DNA of 64,000 nt from Nodosilinea sp. PGN35 (lineage in GTDB: Bacteria > Cyanobacteriota > Cyanobacteriia > Phormidesmidales > Phormidesmidaceae), in the NCBI RefSeq assembly GCF_029109325.1, contig NZ_JAQKQJ010000002.1:235310-299309 (forward strand). The letters run 5' to 3'. Below the pieces are notes generated by a model. That model saw only the letters and a program-made list of their open reading frames with translations, was not told the DNA's origin and made no database searches. This document shows positions 8,815 to 17,407 of the stretch, piece after piece. Within the stretch, counting starts at the first letter, position 1. Each line of letters starts with the position of its first letter. Both the position numbers and the translations under genes were made by a program.

Positions 8815-10971
8815 TTGCTTCACTTAATATTGCCGCTCAATCCAGTGCCAAAACTCCCGTTCTACCGACTGTTTAGCCGCTTGCTCAAGCCCTTTTCGCT
8901 CAGCACGGTGTTGGTAGCGATTTTTGTGCTTCAGCTGATTGGCGCAGTGGGGCTGCTGGGCTTTTTGAGTTTTTATCTGGGCAACTGGGCCGTGGCGTTG
9001 GTCAGCCTGGGGGCGATCGGCAGTTCGGTGGTGGTAGGGCTGGCGGTGGTCAACCGGGTGCTGCAACCCATCGCCCAGCTGCACCAGGCCATTCAGGCCA
9101 CCGCCCAGGGCAATTGGCAAACCCCTCTCCCCATCGAGAGCACCGATGAACTGGGGCAGCTGGCGCGGGCGTTTAACACCATGGCGGCTAAGCTGCACGA
9201 CTCATTTACCGAGCTAGAGCACCTCAACCGCGAGCTGCAGCGCAGCGAGCGCCGCTGGCGGCAGTTTTTAGACGGTATTCCCCTGGGGATCGCCGTCTAC
9301 GATCGCCAGGGCCAGATGGTGTTTGCCAGCCAGCAGGCCCGCATTTTGCTCTGCCTTGAAGACATGCCCTCGATTCCGTCGCTGAGCCTGGACGAAACCT
9401 GCATTGCCTACCGGGCCAGCACCGGGCAGCGCTACCCCACCGCCGCGCTGCCCATTGCCCAGGCGCTGCGAGGGCAGCCCGGCTGGGCCGACGACATTGA
9501 GCTGCGGCCCGGCAATCAGGCGGTGCCGATTGAGATGGTGACGACGCCTATTTTTGACCAGGCGGGGCAGGTGGAGTATGCGATCGCCGCCTTTCAAGAC
9601 ATCACCACCCGCAAGCAGGCCCAAACCCTGCTGGCCGACTACAACCAGACCCTCGAGCGCCAGGTGGCCGATCGCACCGCCGCGCTGCGCCAGGCCGAGG
9701 CCACCCAGCGGATTATTTTAGAGGCCATCCCCGACCTGCTGATGCGGTTTTCGGGCGACGGCATCTGCCTCGATGTGATGAATGCCGGGGCGGTGAACCT
9801 GCTGACTGAGCCCAGCACCCAGATTGGCAAGCCGATGGATCAGGTGCTGCCCGCCGAGATGGCGGCTGAGCGCATGCACTACATTCAGCAGGCTCTGCAA
9901 ACCGGCGAACCCCAGGTCTACGAATATCGCTGCCTGACTCCGAGTGGCTGGCGCTACGAAGAAGCCCGCATCGTCACCAGTGGCCCTAACCAGGTGTTGG
10001 CGATCGTGCGCGACATCACCGAGCGCAAGCAGGCCGAGACCGAAATCGCCCGCCAGCGACAGTTTCTGCAAAATGTGATCGACAGCATTCCCAGCATTAT
10101 TGTGGTCAAAGACCGCCAGGGCCGGGTACAGATGGCCAACCGGGCCAGTGCCCGCCTGCACGGCATTACCCCCACCGACATGGTGGGCAAGTTTGACACC
10201 GACTTTAACCCCAACGTTTCGGCCTTTGAAGCCCTTCAGCAGCACCGCATTCACCAGCAGGTGATTGAAACCCAAATGCCCTACCAGGGCGAGCAAGAGG
10301 TGATCGACCGGGTCGGCATTCGCCGCTGGTACCAGGTGGTGATCAGCCCGTTTCAAGACGCCAGCGGTACCGTCAACGGCGTGATTACCAACTGCATCGA
10401 CATCACCGACCGCAAGGGTATGGAGACGGCTTTGACCGAGGCCAACGAAACCCTGGAGCGCCTGGCCACCCTCGACGGGCTCACCCACATTCCCAACCGC
10501 CGCCGCTTTGATGAGTACCTGGAACAGGAGTGGCAGCGCATGGTGCGCGAACAGCAGCCCCTGTCGCTGATCATGTTTGATGTCGATTTTTTTAAGCCCT
10601 ACAACGACTGCCTGGGCCACCAGCAGGGGGATGAGGCGCTGATTGCGATCGCCGCCGCCGCCACCCGCGCCGTCAAGCGCGCCGCCGACCTGCTGGCCCG
10701 CTACGGCGGCGAAGAGTTTGCGGTGGTGCTGCCCAACACCCGCCGCGCCGGAGCCGAAATCGTCGCCAAGGCCCTGCAAGAAGAAATCGCCGCCCTGCAA
10801 ATTGCCCATCCCCAGTCACCCATCAGTGACTACCTCACCATCAGCATTGGCATCGCCAGCGTGGTGCCCACCGCCGACCAGTCGCCCGAAGACCTGATCG
10901 CCGCCGCCGATGCCGCGCTGTACCAGGCCAAGCGACGAGGGCGCGATCGCTACTGGATTCGTCTGATCTAA
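8815..10971 (+). CDS. Membrane HAMP-PAS-GGDEF diguanylate cyclase
   Basis: A 718-aa protein. Two hydrophobic helices lie at about residues 20-40 and 43-65, followed by a HAMP domain (ELGQLARAFNTMAAKLHD), three PAS domains (about 145-270, 290-405, 415-540; the first and third end in ITTRKQ/ITDRKG-type PAC tails) and a C-terminal GGDEF domain (about 550-715). The active site is GGEEF, preceded five residues upstream by the RxxD inhibitory I-site (RAAD), so it should make c-di-GMP under product feedback. The start is uncertain: no early ATG exists, and TTG at 8815 or 8830 must be used. The periplasmic loop is almost absent, so sensing is likely intramembrane or by the PAS domains. Confidence 0.85.
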   Translation: MLHLILPLNPVPKLPFYRLFSRLLKPFSLSTVLVAIFVLQLIGAVGLLGFLSFYLGNWAVALVSLGAIGSSVVVGLAVVNRVLQPIAQLHQAIQATAQGNWQTPLPIESTDELGQLARAFNTMAAKLHDSFTELEHLNRELQRSERRWRQFLDGIPLGIAVYDRQGQMVFASQQARILLCLEDMPSIPSLSLDETCIAYRASTGQRYPTAALPIAQALRGQPGWADDIELRPGNQAVPIEMVTTPIFDQAGQVEYAIAAFQDITTRKQAQTLLADYNQTLERQVADRTAALRQAEATQRIILEAIPDLLMRFSGDGICLDVMNAGAVNLLTEPSTQIGKPMDQVLPAEMAAERMHYIQQALQTGEPQVYEYRCLTPSGWRYEEARIVTSGPNQVLAIVRDITERKQAETEIARQRQFLQNVIDSIPSIIVVKDRQGRVQMANRASARLHGITPTDMVGKFDTDFNPNVSAFEALQQHRIHQQVIETQMPYQGEQEVIDRVGIRRWYQVVISPFQDASGTVNGVITNCIDITDRKGMETALTEANETLERLATLDGLTHIPNRRRFDEYLEQEWQRMVREQQPLSLIMFDVDFFKPYNDCLGHQQGDEALIAIAAAATRAVKRAADLLARYGGEEFAVVLPNTRRAGAEIVAKALQEEIAALQIAHPQSPISDYLTISIGIASVVPTADQSPEDLIAAADAALYQAKRRGRDRYWIRLI

Positions 10972-11017
10972 TGCCAGTGGGTACACCACAACCAACGGCT
11001 GGTTTGCCACCCCCCGA

Positions 11018-11332
11018 CTACTCCAGCGCCCGTATGGCGGCAGCGGTTTGCGTCCAGACGGGAAAGCTGGGCGACTCCACCACCCCCTCCCCCGCAAAGG
11101 TGGTTTCGCTGTAGCCCTGGGAGGTCAACCTCAGCACCGTCACCTGGCTCACCACGGGGTCGAGGTTAAGGGCTTCGCAAAACCGCATTGCCCGATACAG
11201 GTTTTCGTCAGACTCTGACGGCGTTTCAACCAGCTCTCCGTTAGTGAGTTTGTAGTAGCCTTCGACTTCCAGGGCGTAGGCGAGAAAGTCTCTCCTTTGA
11301 GCTGGGGCCGGGCTTGTACCACGGGCGCTCAC
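11018..11332 (-). CDS. Small hypothetical protein
   Basis: A frame of up to 104 aa with an acidic, soluble composition, including FLAYALEVEGYYKLTNGELVE and RFCEALNLDPVVSQ. I do not recognise a family. The codon use fits the neighbouring genes and the protein lacks the low-complexity look of shadow frames, which supports coding. The first about 12 residues may be untranslated. It is convergent with the diguanylate cyclase gene. Confidence 0.45.
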   Translation of the reverse strand: MSARGTSPAPAQRRDFLAYALEVEGYYKLTNGELVETPSESDENLYRAMRFCEALNLDPVVSQVTVLRLTSQGYSETTFAGEGVVESPSFPVWTQTAAAIRALE

Positions 11333-11446
11333 CTGCTGCTCGATGCCGCAATCTTACTGGGGGTGTTCTTTGGCCGGGGCTTGGGTAGGGCTGGCCAGGC
11401 GAAGGCACCCGGCCAGCTACTAACCGCCAAGCCAGTGGGGGACAGG

Positions 11447-11749
11447 CTACTCCAGCAGCAAAGTTTTAGTGAGTATTACCATCCACGGCATCCCCTCCGG
11501 GGAGGCTGCGCCAAGGACTCCGCTCGACGACCGCGTCTCGGCTGCGCTGGGGGGCACGGGGATGGGGTCGCTCCAATCGTTGGGGTCGGCGTAGCCGTAG
11601 GCATGGAGGATTTTGATGGTGCGATCGATGGCGGCCAGGCTGCCGTAGAGCAGGTGACGCACTTTCTCAGGATGAGTTTGGGGGTTGCTGTGCGAAGACG
11701 GCGGCGGGTTAGACGCGCCGCGACTATCGGGTTCGAGATATTCAAACAT
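11447..11749 (-). CDS. Small cyanobacterial hypothetical protein with a repeat-derived insert
   Basis: A 100-aa protein starting MFEYLEPDSRGASN and carrying KVRHLLYGSLAAIDRTIKIL and HAYGYADPNDWSDPIPVP. This pattern belongs to a small family I have seen widely in cyanobacteria, without known function. The segment encoding about residues 70-90 (AAETRSSSGVLGAASPEG) corresponds to DNA with a palindromic dispersed repeat (CCCTCCGGGGAGG... and GGACTCCGCTCGACGACCGCG). A mobile repeat therefore appears to have been accepted in frame near the C-terminus before the closing MVILTKTLLLE. Confidence 0.6.
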   Translation of the reverse strand: MFEYLEPDSRGASNPPPSSHSNPQTHPEKVRHLLYGSLAAIDRTIKILHAYGYADPNDWSDPIPVPPSAAETRSSSGVLGAASPEGMPWMVILTKTLLLE

Positions 11750-11800
11750 CGGTTCTGTTTTCCTTTTGTGTTTGCAGTGAGCAAGCCCTAGACCGCAAAT

Positions 11801-11923
11801 CCCCTCCTGGGAGGGGTAGGGGTGGGTTCAACCCAGGCAAACTACCGACTTACTCGCGGTAAGCAATAGGCTGATTGCTGAGACTGACCCACCCCGCCCT
11901 GCGGGCACCCCTCCGAGGAGGGG
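11801..11923. repeat. Dispersed inverted-repeat element A, copy 1
   Basis: About 123 bases bounded by CCCCTCCTGGGAGGGG at one end and CCCCTCCGAGGAGGGG at the other, each itself a hairpin. Inside these ends are GTAGGGGTGGGTT and GACCCACCCCGCCCTGCGGGCAC. A second copy in the opposite orientation is at 57608-57723 with a diverged middle. The structure resembles a small non-autonomous (MITE-like) element. Confidence 0.65.
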
Positions 11924-12801
11924 AAGGGCGAGGAAGACAGAACGCGAAAACCCTAGCATCCGCAGCTGAGGTGCAAACTGGGAGAGCTAGGGTACGATCG
12001 ACCTTAGCCTCGCAATCTGACTGGTAGATTTGCGGGGTTAGCTGTCTGTTGGTGTTGGTAGCACCTTCAGGCAGCGCTAAAGTTCTCGAGTTCTGTATGG
12101 TCACCGCTCTGCTGAACGGCTTAACGTAAAACACTACTGATACAAAAGCTCCCCGTCAACCGTATAGCAGCAGGAACGTTTTAGAGCGGCGCGGTTTTAT
12201 GCCCTACCTTTAGGGCAGGCGTCAAAATGTAACGTCATGAGCCCAAGCACGCGCACCTAGCGAAATGGAAGATATATGGAGCTTCGCTGCCTATTTACCT
12301 AGGTTAGGGCTATTATGCAGACTACTCGCTGCCCATCTACCCCACAGATGGAATTAGGCTGTAAGTAATCTGCCTATCCACTATATAGAGGGAGTTAGGC
12401 AAATAGGAGCAATTTAATAAGTTATCAGGCTGCTCCAGCTTCATGTGGTATGTAACCCAGTTTCTATTCATAGCAGCTTACAGGGTGATAAGTCACAGTT
12501 GAGCTTAGTAATAACTACTTAGGCTGAGAATAAGGAATCTGAATGGCTCGTAGGACGCTTCACATAATGGTCAAGAGGCGGTTCTACTGCCCAAACACTG
12601 ATAAATAGACACCATCACCGTCTTCTAATCATGATTTTTTTTAACAAGTTGCGATCATGTAATTACTTAATCTAGGACAGGCATAGTCAGCCGTCGATTT
12701 TTGGCTATGATTGATGAGCCACGTTATGGCATATATTGTAGCGGAACGCATCTGGAATACTTGTAGAGTTGTCTAATTGTTAGTACCTGGAATTTCTAGT
12801 T
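11924..12801. other. AT-rich non-coding stretch upstream of the ATPase/DUF4435 pair
   Basis: About 880 bases with clearly lower GC than the surroundings and no convincing gene on either strand. A short perfect hairpin (TGCCCTA-CCTT-TAGGGCA) is at 12200-12217. The shift to AT-rich sequence begins near 12100 and continues through the two genes to about 15100, marking the left part of an apparently transferred island. No integrase, direct repeat or tRNA remnant was seen. Confidence 0.5.
12711..12737 (+). promoter_or_regulatory. Weak candidate promoter for the ATPase/DUF4435 operon
   Basis: TTGATG at 12711-12716 and TATATT at 12732-12737 are separated by 15 bases, about 65 bases upstream of the first gene. 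The spacing is short of the ideal 17, so this is only a candidate. Confidence 0.2.
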
Positions 12802-14166
12802 ATGCTGCTAGGAGAACGTTTGAACTCAAGTGAATTAAAGTCATTTTCAATTTATGGCTTATTTGGCTTTAAAGATATCAAAATTCCTTTTGATAAAGAA
12901 GCAGTTATCCTTATCGCAGAAAACGGTTCTGGTAAAACCACAATTCTTAACGCATTGTATTACTCAATTTCCTGTAAATTTCACAAGCTTAGTGCAATAG
13001 ATTTCCGCTCCATAGTTCTTGAATTTGCATCTGGCGTGAGTGTTGAAATCAAAAAAAATGACCTAAAGTCATTTTATCAACGTGATCTTTTTGAATATAT
13101 TTCTTTGTTAAGACCATTCTTGCCTAGCAGAGAAATAGAGGTGCTACGAAGAGAAGCACGTAGAAGTTCTGAATCGTTTCGTGGGCGACTGCTGGATGCT
13201 ATGAACAGGTATCCTATACCCTCCAAATACTACTCTATCTTAGAGGAGATGGAGTTGAGAGTTAGAATTGGACAGGAAGCAGATCCAAAAGGTAAAGTTG
13301 ATAAGATTAGATCAACCATTCAGGAAAACCTAAATGAATCTATTCTATATTTTCCAACTTATAGAAGAATCGAAGAAGATCTTAAAAATTTAGGTTATGA
13401 AGAAGAGAAGTTTGAACGTTTAAGCCTTGGTGAGGGAGAAGGTAAACTTATCCAATTCGGAATGGATGACGTTATTAGCAAGCTTGATGAAATTAAAACT
13501 GCCATAAAAAATTCAGCACTTAATCTTTTCTCAAAAGTTACAGGTGAAATTTTAACTCAATTCATTGAGGGCATTGAAATTACCCAGGAAATGAGAGACA
13601 GTATTCAACCTGATACTTTGAATATAGTTTTGAGTCGTGTTGGGGAGAAAAATATATCAAGATCAGATAGAAAAAGAATTGAGGAAATGGTGAGTTCAGG
13701 AGAAATAAATTCTCCTCAACATGAGCAACTTGTCTATTTTTTGTCAAAATTAGTTGGTTTGTATGAACAGCAAAAAGAGAAAGATGATTCGATTAATCAA
13801 TTTACTTCAATATGTAATGAATACTTGAATAAAAAACGCATTGTTTATGATGAGGCTAACGTAGAGATATCTATAGTGCAAACTAGAAGTAACAACCCAA
13901 TCGATATTAGGAATTTATCGTCTGGGGAGAAGCAAATTATGTCGCTCTTCTCAAAAATCTACCTGGAATCATCTGAAGAATTTATTCTTTTGTTTGATGA
14001 GCCAGAACTATCACTTTCTATTGAATGGCAAAAGCTTCTGCTTCCCGATATTTTGAAGTCTGGTAAATGCAAGCTTCTTTTGGCAGTTACTCATTCCCCA
14101 TTTATATTTGATAACGAGCTTGATCTCAATGCTAATGATCTTGATACATTTGTGCGTGAGGAATAG
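12802..14166 (+). CDS. AriA-like ABC/OLD-type ATPase (PARIS-like defence module)
   Basis: A 454-aa ATPase. It opens with ELKSFSIYGLFGFKDIKIPF, the usual beta-strand entry of SMC/RecF/OLD-like ATPases. It then has Walker A ENGSGKTT (Lys45), a central helical region, an ABC signature LSSGEKQ (372-378), Walker B LLFDEPE (Asp399, Glu400) and a switch His (AVTHSPF, His431). It directly abuts a DUF4435 gene, stop TAG then ATG. This pair is the architecture of PARIS, where AriA forms an ATPase scaffold that holds the AriB effector and senses phage anti-restriction proteins. The ATG at 12802 lacks a clear ribosome site. A TTG at 12820 has AGGAG five bases upstream and may be the true start. The gene is AT-rich, unlike its neighbours. 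Other OLD-like/DUF4435 pairs exist, so PARIS is an inference. Confidence 0.75.
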   Translation: MLLGERLNSSELKSFSIYGLFGFKDIKIPFDKEAVILIAENGSGKTTILNALYYSISCKFHKLSAIDFRSIVLEFASGVSVEIKKNDLKSFYQRDLFEYISLLRPFLPSREIEVLRREARRSSESFRGRLLDAMNRYPIPSKYYSILEEMELRVRIGQEADPKGKVDKIRSTIQENLNESILYFPTYRRIEEDLKNLGYEEEKFERLSLGEGEGKLIQFGMDDVISKLDEIKTAIKNSALNLFSKVTGEILTQFIEGIEITQEMRDSIQPDTLNIVLSRVGEKNISRSDRKRIEEMVSSGEINSPQHEQLVYFLSKLVGLYEQQKEKDDSINQFTSICNEYLNKKRIVYDEANVEISIVQTRSNNPIDIRNLSSGEKQIMSLFSKIYLESSEEFILLFDEPELSLSIEWQKLLLPDILKSGKCKLLLAVTHSPFIFDNELDLNANDLDTFVREE

Positions 14167-15072
14167 ATGTCAGTAGATAAGTTGAGGAATTCACGTGGTA
14201 AAGCAGTTGCTGTATTTGTTGAATTCACCAGATTGTATAAGCAGTACGAAACAGCATTTTATTGCTTCTTCGAGGGAGAAGATAGTAAATATTATGGAAT
14301 CAGAATAAGGAATATTGTTAGACCAGAAAAAGATATATATCTCAGATGCAGTGGGAAAGAAGGAGTTTTAGGAATTTATAGGATGTTGTCATCGCGGCAG
14401 CATTACGTTAATGCTAAAACTGCTTACTTTGTAGATAAAGATTTCGACGAATCAATCTATGAAAAGGGCATGAATTCAATATATGAGACTCCGTGCTATT
14501 CGGTAGAAAATTTTTATACTTCAGCTCAGTGCTTCTCTGAAATTTTGCGGAGTGAGTTCAAACTCACAGAATCAGATGAAAACTTTGAACGATGCATTTC
14601 TCTTTACACTAAACTCCAAGGAGAATTCCATAATTCAGTTGAGCTTATAAATGCGTGGGTTGCTTGTCACAGAGAGAAGTCTAGTCAATTGAACATTTCT
14701 GATCTTAGTGTCTCGCGTTTTGTTCGTATCGATTTGAACCAAGTTGTAGCAATGTATACAATTGATGATCTCTACAGTATGTTTCCTAACATACCTATGA
14801 TTTCACAACAGGAAATAGATGAAAAGAAAGCTGAATTGTCGGCTAAAACGCGGCAGAAAAGTTTTAGAGGAAAGTTTGAAATTGAATTTTTGTTGGCAGT
14901 TTTACAGAAACTCACAAATGAAGCCAATCAGGGAACTTATCCCTATTTCACTCGTAAAGTAAAAGTTGTGCTGTCGTTAGCAAGGAGAACAATTATTTCT
15001 GATTTGTCTCAGTACGCCGATACCCCAGACTGTCTTTATAGTTATCTCGAGTCCTTCCGCTCTACTTCATAA
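14167..15072 (+). CDS. AriB-like DUF4435 (TOPRIM-like) effector
   Basis: A 301-aa protein of the DUF4435 family. The N-terminus has CFFEGEDSKYYG (Glu36, Glu38, Asp39), and a second acidic pair lies in YFVDKDFD (Asp90, Asp92). Together these form the E...DxD layout of a TOPRIM metal site. YETPCYSVENFY follows, the usual DUF4435 motif before the helical half. In PARIS, AriB is the toxic nuclease released by AriA; characterised AriB cleaves a host tRNA and stops growth. All acidic residues expected for activity appear intact. The start codon abuts the upstream stop, with GAGG in the end of the ATPase gene as the ribosome site, so it is translationally coupled. AT-rich codon use marks both genes as acquired together. 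Confidence 0.75.
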   Translation: MSVDKLRNSRGKAVAVFVEFTRLYKQYETAFYCFFEGEDSKYYGIRIRNIVRPEKDIYLRCSGKEGVLGIYRMLSSRQHYVNAKTAYFVDKDFDESIYEKGMNSIYETPCYSVENFYTSAQCFSEILRSEFKLTESDENFERCISLYTKLQGEFHNSVELINAWVACHREKSSQLNISDLSVSRFVRIDLNQVVAMYTIDDLYSMFPNIPMISQQEIDEKKAELSAKTRQKSFRGKFEIEFLLAVLQKLTNEANQGTYPYFTRKVKVVLSLARRTIISDLSQYADTPDCLYSYLESFRSTS

Positions 15073-15285
15073 GTTGCGGTGTCAACTTTTCGTTCTGCAG
15101 AAATATAAGGATAGGTAAGAGAAGCAAACACCGTATGGCAAAGAAGCCCAATAATTCAAATATAGTGGACTGTTGAAAGCCGCTGGTGCTGAGTTCAAGA
15201 TTGTCTGCCGCCGCTAATTTGAGCCGTTAGAAGAAAGTTTTGCTTCAAGTCTAGAACTTTAGTCCCAGGGTCTTTAGAAGGCGTC

Positions 15286-17313
15286 TTATACCCCCAACCG
15301 CTGCAAACGATACAGGCTCGAATACAACCCCTCCCGCGCCAGCAGCTCATCGTGGCTGCCCTGCTCCACCAGCTCACCATGCTTGAGCACGAGAATGCGA
15401 TCGACATTGCGAATCGTTGAAAGGCGATGGGCAATAATAATTGCCGTGCGCCCCTCCAGTAGCCGCTCAAGCGCCTCTTGAATCATCGCCTCGGTGCCCA
15501 CATCCAGGTTGGCCGTGGCCTCATCTAGCACCAAAATCCCCGGATCGCGAATCGCCGCTCGGGCAAAGGCCAGCAGCTGCTTCTGCCCCCCCGAGAGATT
15601 TGTGCCCCGCTCCCGCAGCTCGGTGTTGTAGCCCTGGGGCAGCTCCTCAATCAGCCCGTGAATATTGGTCTTTTTCGCCGCCTCAACCACCGCCTCCAGG
15701 GGATATTCCTCCCCCAGGGTAATGTTGCTCTTCACATCCCCAGCGAAGAGAAAGCCATCCTGCAAAATTACCGCCATGCGCCGCCGCAGCTCCGCCTGGG
15801 GCAGGTTACGAATATCGACCCCATCCAGCAAAATCGCCCCCTGGTTGATGTCGTAGAGCCGACACAGCAGCCGAATGATCGAGCTTTTGCCCGCCCCCGT
15901 CGGCCCCACCAGTGCCACCTTTTCGCCGGGGCGAATGGTGAAGGTGAGGTCTTTAAGCACGGGCTCATCGGCCTTGTAGCCAAAGGTGACGTGGTTGAAG
16001 CGGATCTCGGAGGCCTTGGCGGGTGAGGGGGTGAGGGGGTGGGGGGGTGGGGAGGATGAGGGAGATGGGGAGGTGGGGGAGATGGATGGGTAGGTGGTGG
16101 GAAAAGTGGCTGAACTGCCGTTCTCTTCACCGAGCAATTCCTTCGCCCCGTTACTGCTGTCTCCGCCAAGCCCCATCGCCGCATCCCGACCTCCCCCATC
16201 TCCCCTCCCTTCCCCATCACTCCCTACCCCATCACCCCCCACTCCCTCACCCCCCACCCCCTCCGGGTCGCGAATCTCCACCGGCACGGTAAACAGGTCG
16301 GTAATGCGCTCCACGGCGGTGAGGCCGGCCTGGATGGCGGTAAATTTGTCGGCGAACTGGCGCAGGGGGTCGAAGAGGCGCTGGGCAAAGAGAATAAAGG
16401 TGGCCAGGGTGCCGAAGGTGAGGGCATCCTGCATGACCAGCAGGCCGCCGAGCCAGAGCACGCCGCCGATCGCCACCAGGGAGATCCACTCCAGCGTGGA
16501 GGACACCGCTGAGTCGTAGAAGATGGTTTTATCGACGGCGGTGATGTACTTCTTGTTGGTGTGGCGAAACATCTCAGCGTTGTAGCGCTCGCGGCGAAAC
16601 AGCTGCACCACGTTGATACCCGCCACGTTTTCTTGCAGGGTGGCGTTGAGTTCGGAGAGGTGCTCGCGGGCTTTGTAGTTGGCCTTGCGAAACTGCTGCT
16701 GAAAGTAAATAATCAGCCAGGTGACGGGCAGCAGCAGCCCCAGCAGCATGAGGGCCAGTTGCCACTGCATAGTAAACATCACCACGATCAGCACCAGCAT
16801 CGACACCACGTCGGTGATAATGCCCACCGCCCCGGTGGAAAACACGTCGCCCAGGGCATCGACATCGCTGGTGATGCGGGTGATCAGCTTGCCCACGGGG
16901 GTGCGGTCAAAGAAGCGCACCGCTAGAGAGGTGACGTGGGTAAACAGGTCGGTGCGAATATCGGCGGTGATATTTTGGCCCACGGCCTGCACCAGATAGC
17001 TCTGAAAGCCATCCAGCAGCAGGCGAATCAGCACGGTAACCACCAGTAGCCCCACGATTAAGTTCAGCCCGCCCTGGAGGGTGCGCCCCTCCAGGAAAAA
17101 CATCACCGGCTCCTGGCGAATCAGGGAGATGGCCTGACCAATCAGCACGGGCTGGAGGGCATTCGACAGGGACAGGGGCACCAGCAGCACCAGCGGCGGC
17201 ACCAGGGCCCCCCGGTGCTTGTAGATGTAGGGCCACATGCGCAAAAACAGCCGCCAGTCGCTGTCGGGGCGGCGGGTGGTGTCGTCGCTGGGCAGGGTAG
17301 AGGTCGCGGTCAT
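15286..17313 (-). CDS. ABC exporter (fused permease-ATPase) with repeat-encoded linker
   Basis: A 675-aa half-transporter with an N-terminal ABC-type-1 membrane domain (about residues 30-345, six helices) and a C-terminal nucleotide-binding domain (about 433-675). The latter has Walker A GPTGAGKSS, signature LSGGQKQLLAFARA and Walker B ILVLDEATANLD. It resembles MsbA/LmrA-type lipid or drug exporters; the substrate is unknown. Between the domains, residues about 348-432 are low complexity: Gly/Asp/Glu-rich, then Ser/Pro/Thr-rich. This part is encoded by G-rich heptamer-like DNA of the same kind as the intergenic STRRs. It would be a long flexible cytosolic tether. The gene may end a minus-strand run beginning at 21086. 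Confidence 0.9.
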   Translation of the reverse strand: MTATSTLPSDDTTRRPDSDWRLFLRMWPYIYKHRGALVPPLVLLVPLSLSNALQPVLIGQAISLIRQEPVMFFLEGRTLQGGLNLIVGLLVVTVLIRLLLDGFQSYLVQAVGQNITADIRTDLFTHVTSLAVRFFDRTPVGKLITRITSDVDALGDVFSTGAVGIITDVVSMLVLIVVMFTMQWQLALMLLGLLLPVTWLIIYFQQQFRKANYKAREHLSELNATLQENVAGINVVQLFRRERYNAEMFRHTNKKYITAVDKTIFYDSAVSSTLEWISLVAIGGVLWLGGLLVMQDALTFGTLATFILFAQRLFDPLRQFADKFTAIQAGLTAVERITDLFTVPVEIRDPEGVGGEGVGGDGVGSDGEGRGDGGGRDAAMGLGGDSSNGAKELLGEENGSSATFPTTYPSISPTSPSPSSSPPPHPLTPSPAKASEIRFNHVTFGYKADEPVLKDLTFTIRPGEKVALVGPTGAGKSSIIRLLCRLYDINQGAILLDGVDIRNLPQAELRRRMAVILQDGFLFAGDVKSNITLGEEYPLEAVVEAAKKTNIHGLIEELPQGYNTELRERGTNLSGGQKQLLAFARAAIRDPGILVLDEATANLDVGTEAMIQEALERLLEGRTAIIIAHRLSTIRNVDRILVLKHGELVEQGSHDELLAREGLYSSLYRLQRLGV
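16020..16270. repeat. STRR-like heptamer repeat inside the ABC exporter gene
   Basis: Degenerate GGTGAGG/GGTGGGG-type units run along the plus strand at the left part, with CCCCACTCC/CATCACC units at the right. They keep the exporter reading frame open and encode the inter-domain linker. Identical unit types occur between genes at 27840, 40560, 41720 and 56250. Confidence 0.7.
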
Positions 17314-17407
17314 GGGGGCGATGCAAAATTTGACGCAGCCTTCAGTTTAGGTCTGAATCGAGGCAAGTGGCAGAGTCTTCCCCCCCACTCGTCCACCCCT
17401 CACCCAC

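Noticed and set aside
9718..10809. A 363-codon minus-strand open frame inside the diguanylate cyclase gene
   Set aside because: Antisense to PAS/GGDEF coding sequence, His/Gly/Gln-rich, without any recognisable motif.
15073..15285. A short frame (ATG at 15135, MAKKPNNSNI...) after the DUF4435 gene
   Set aside because: It stops after 13 codons; continuing in another frame gives only about 16 further residues. Too short to call a third component or pseudogene.
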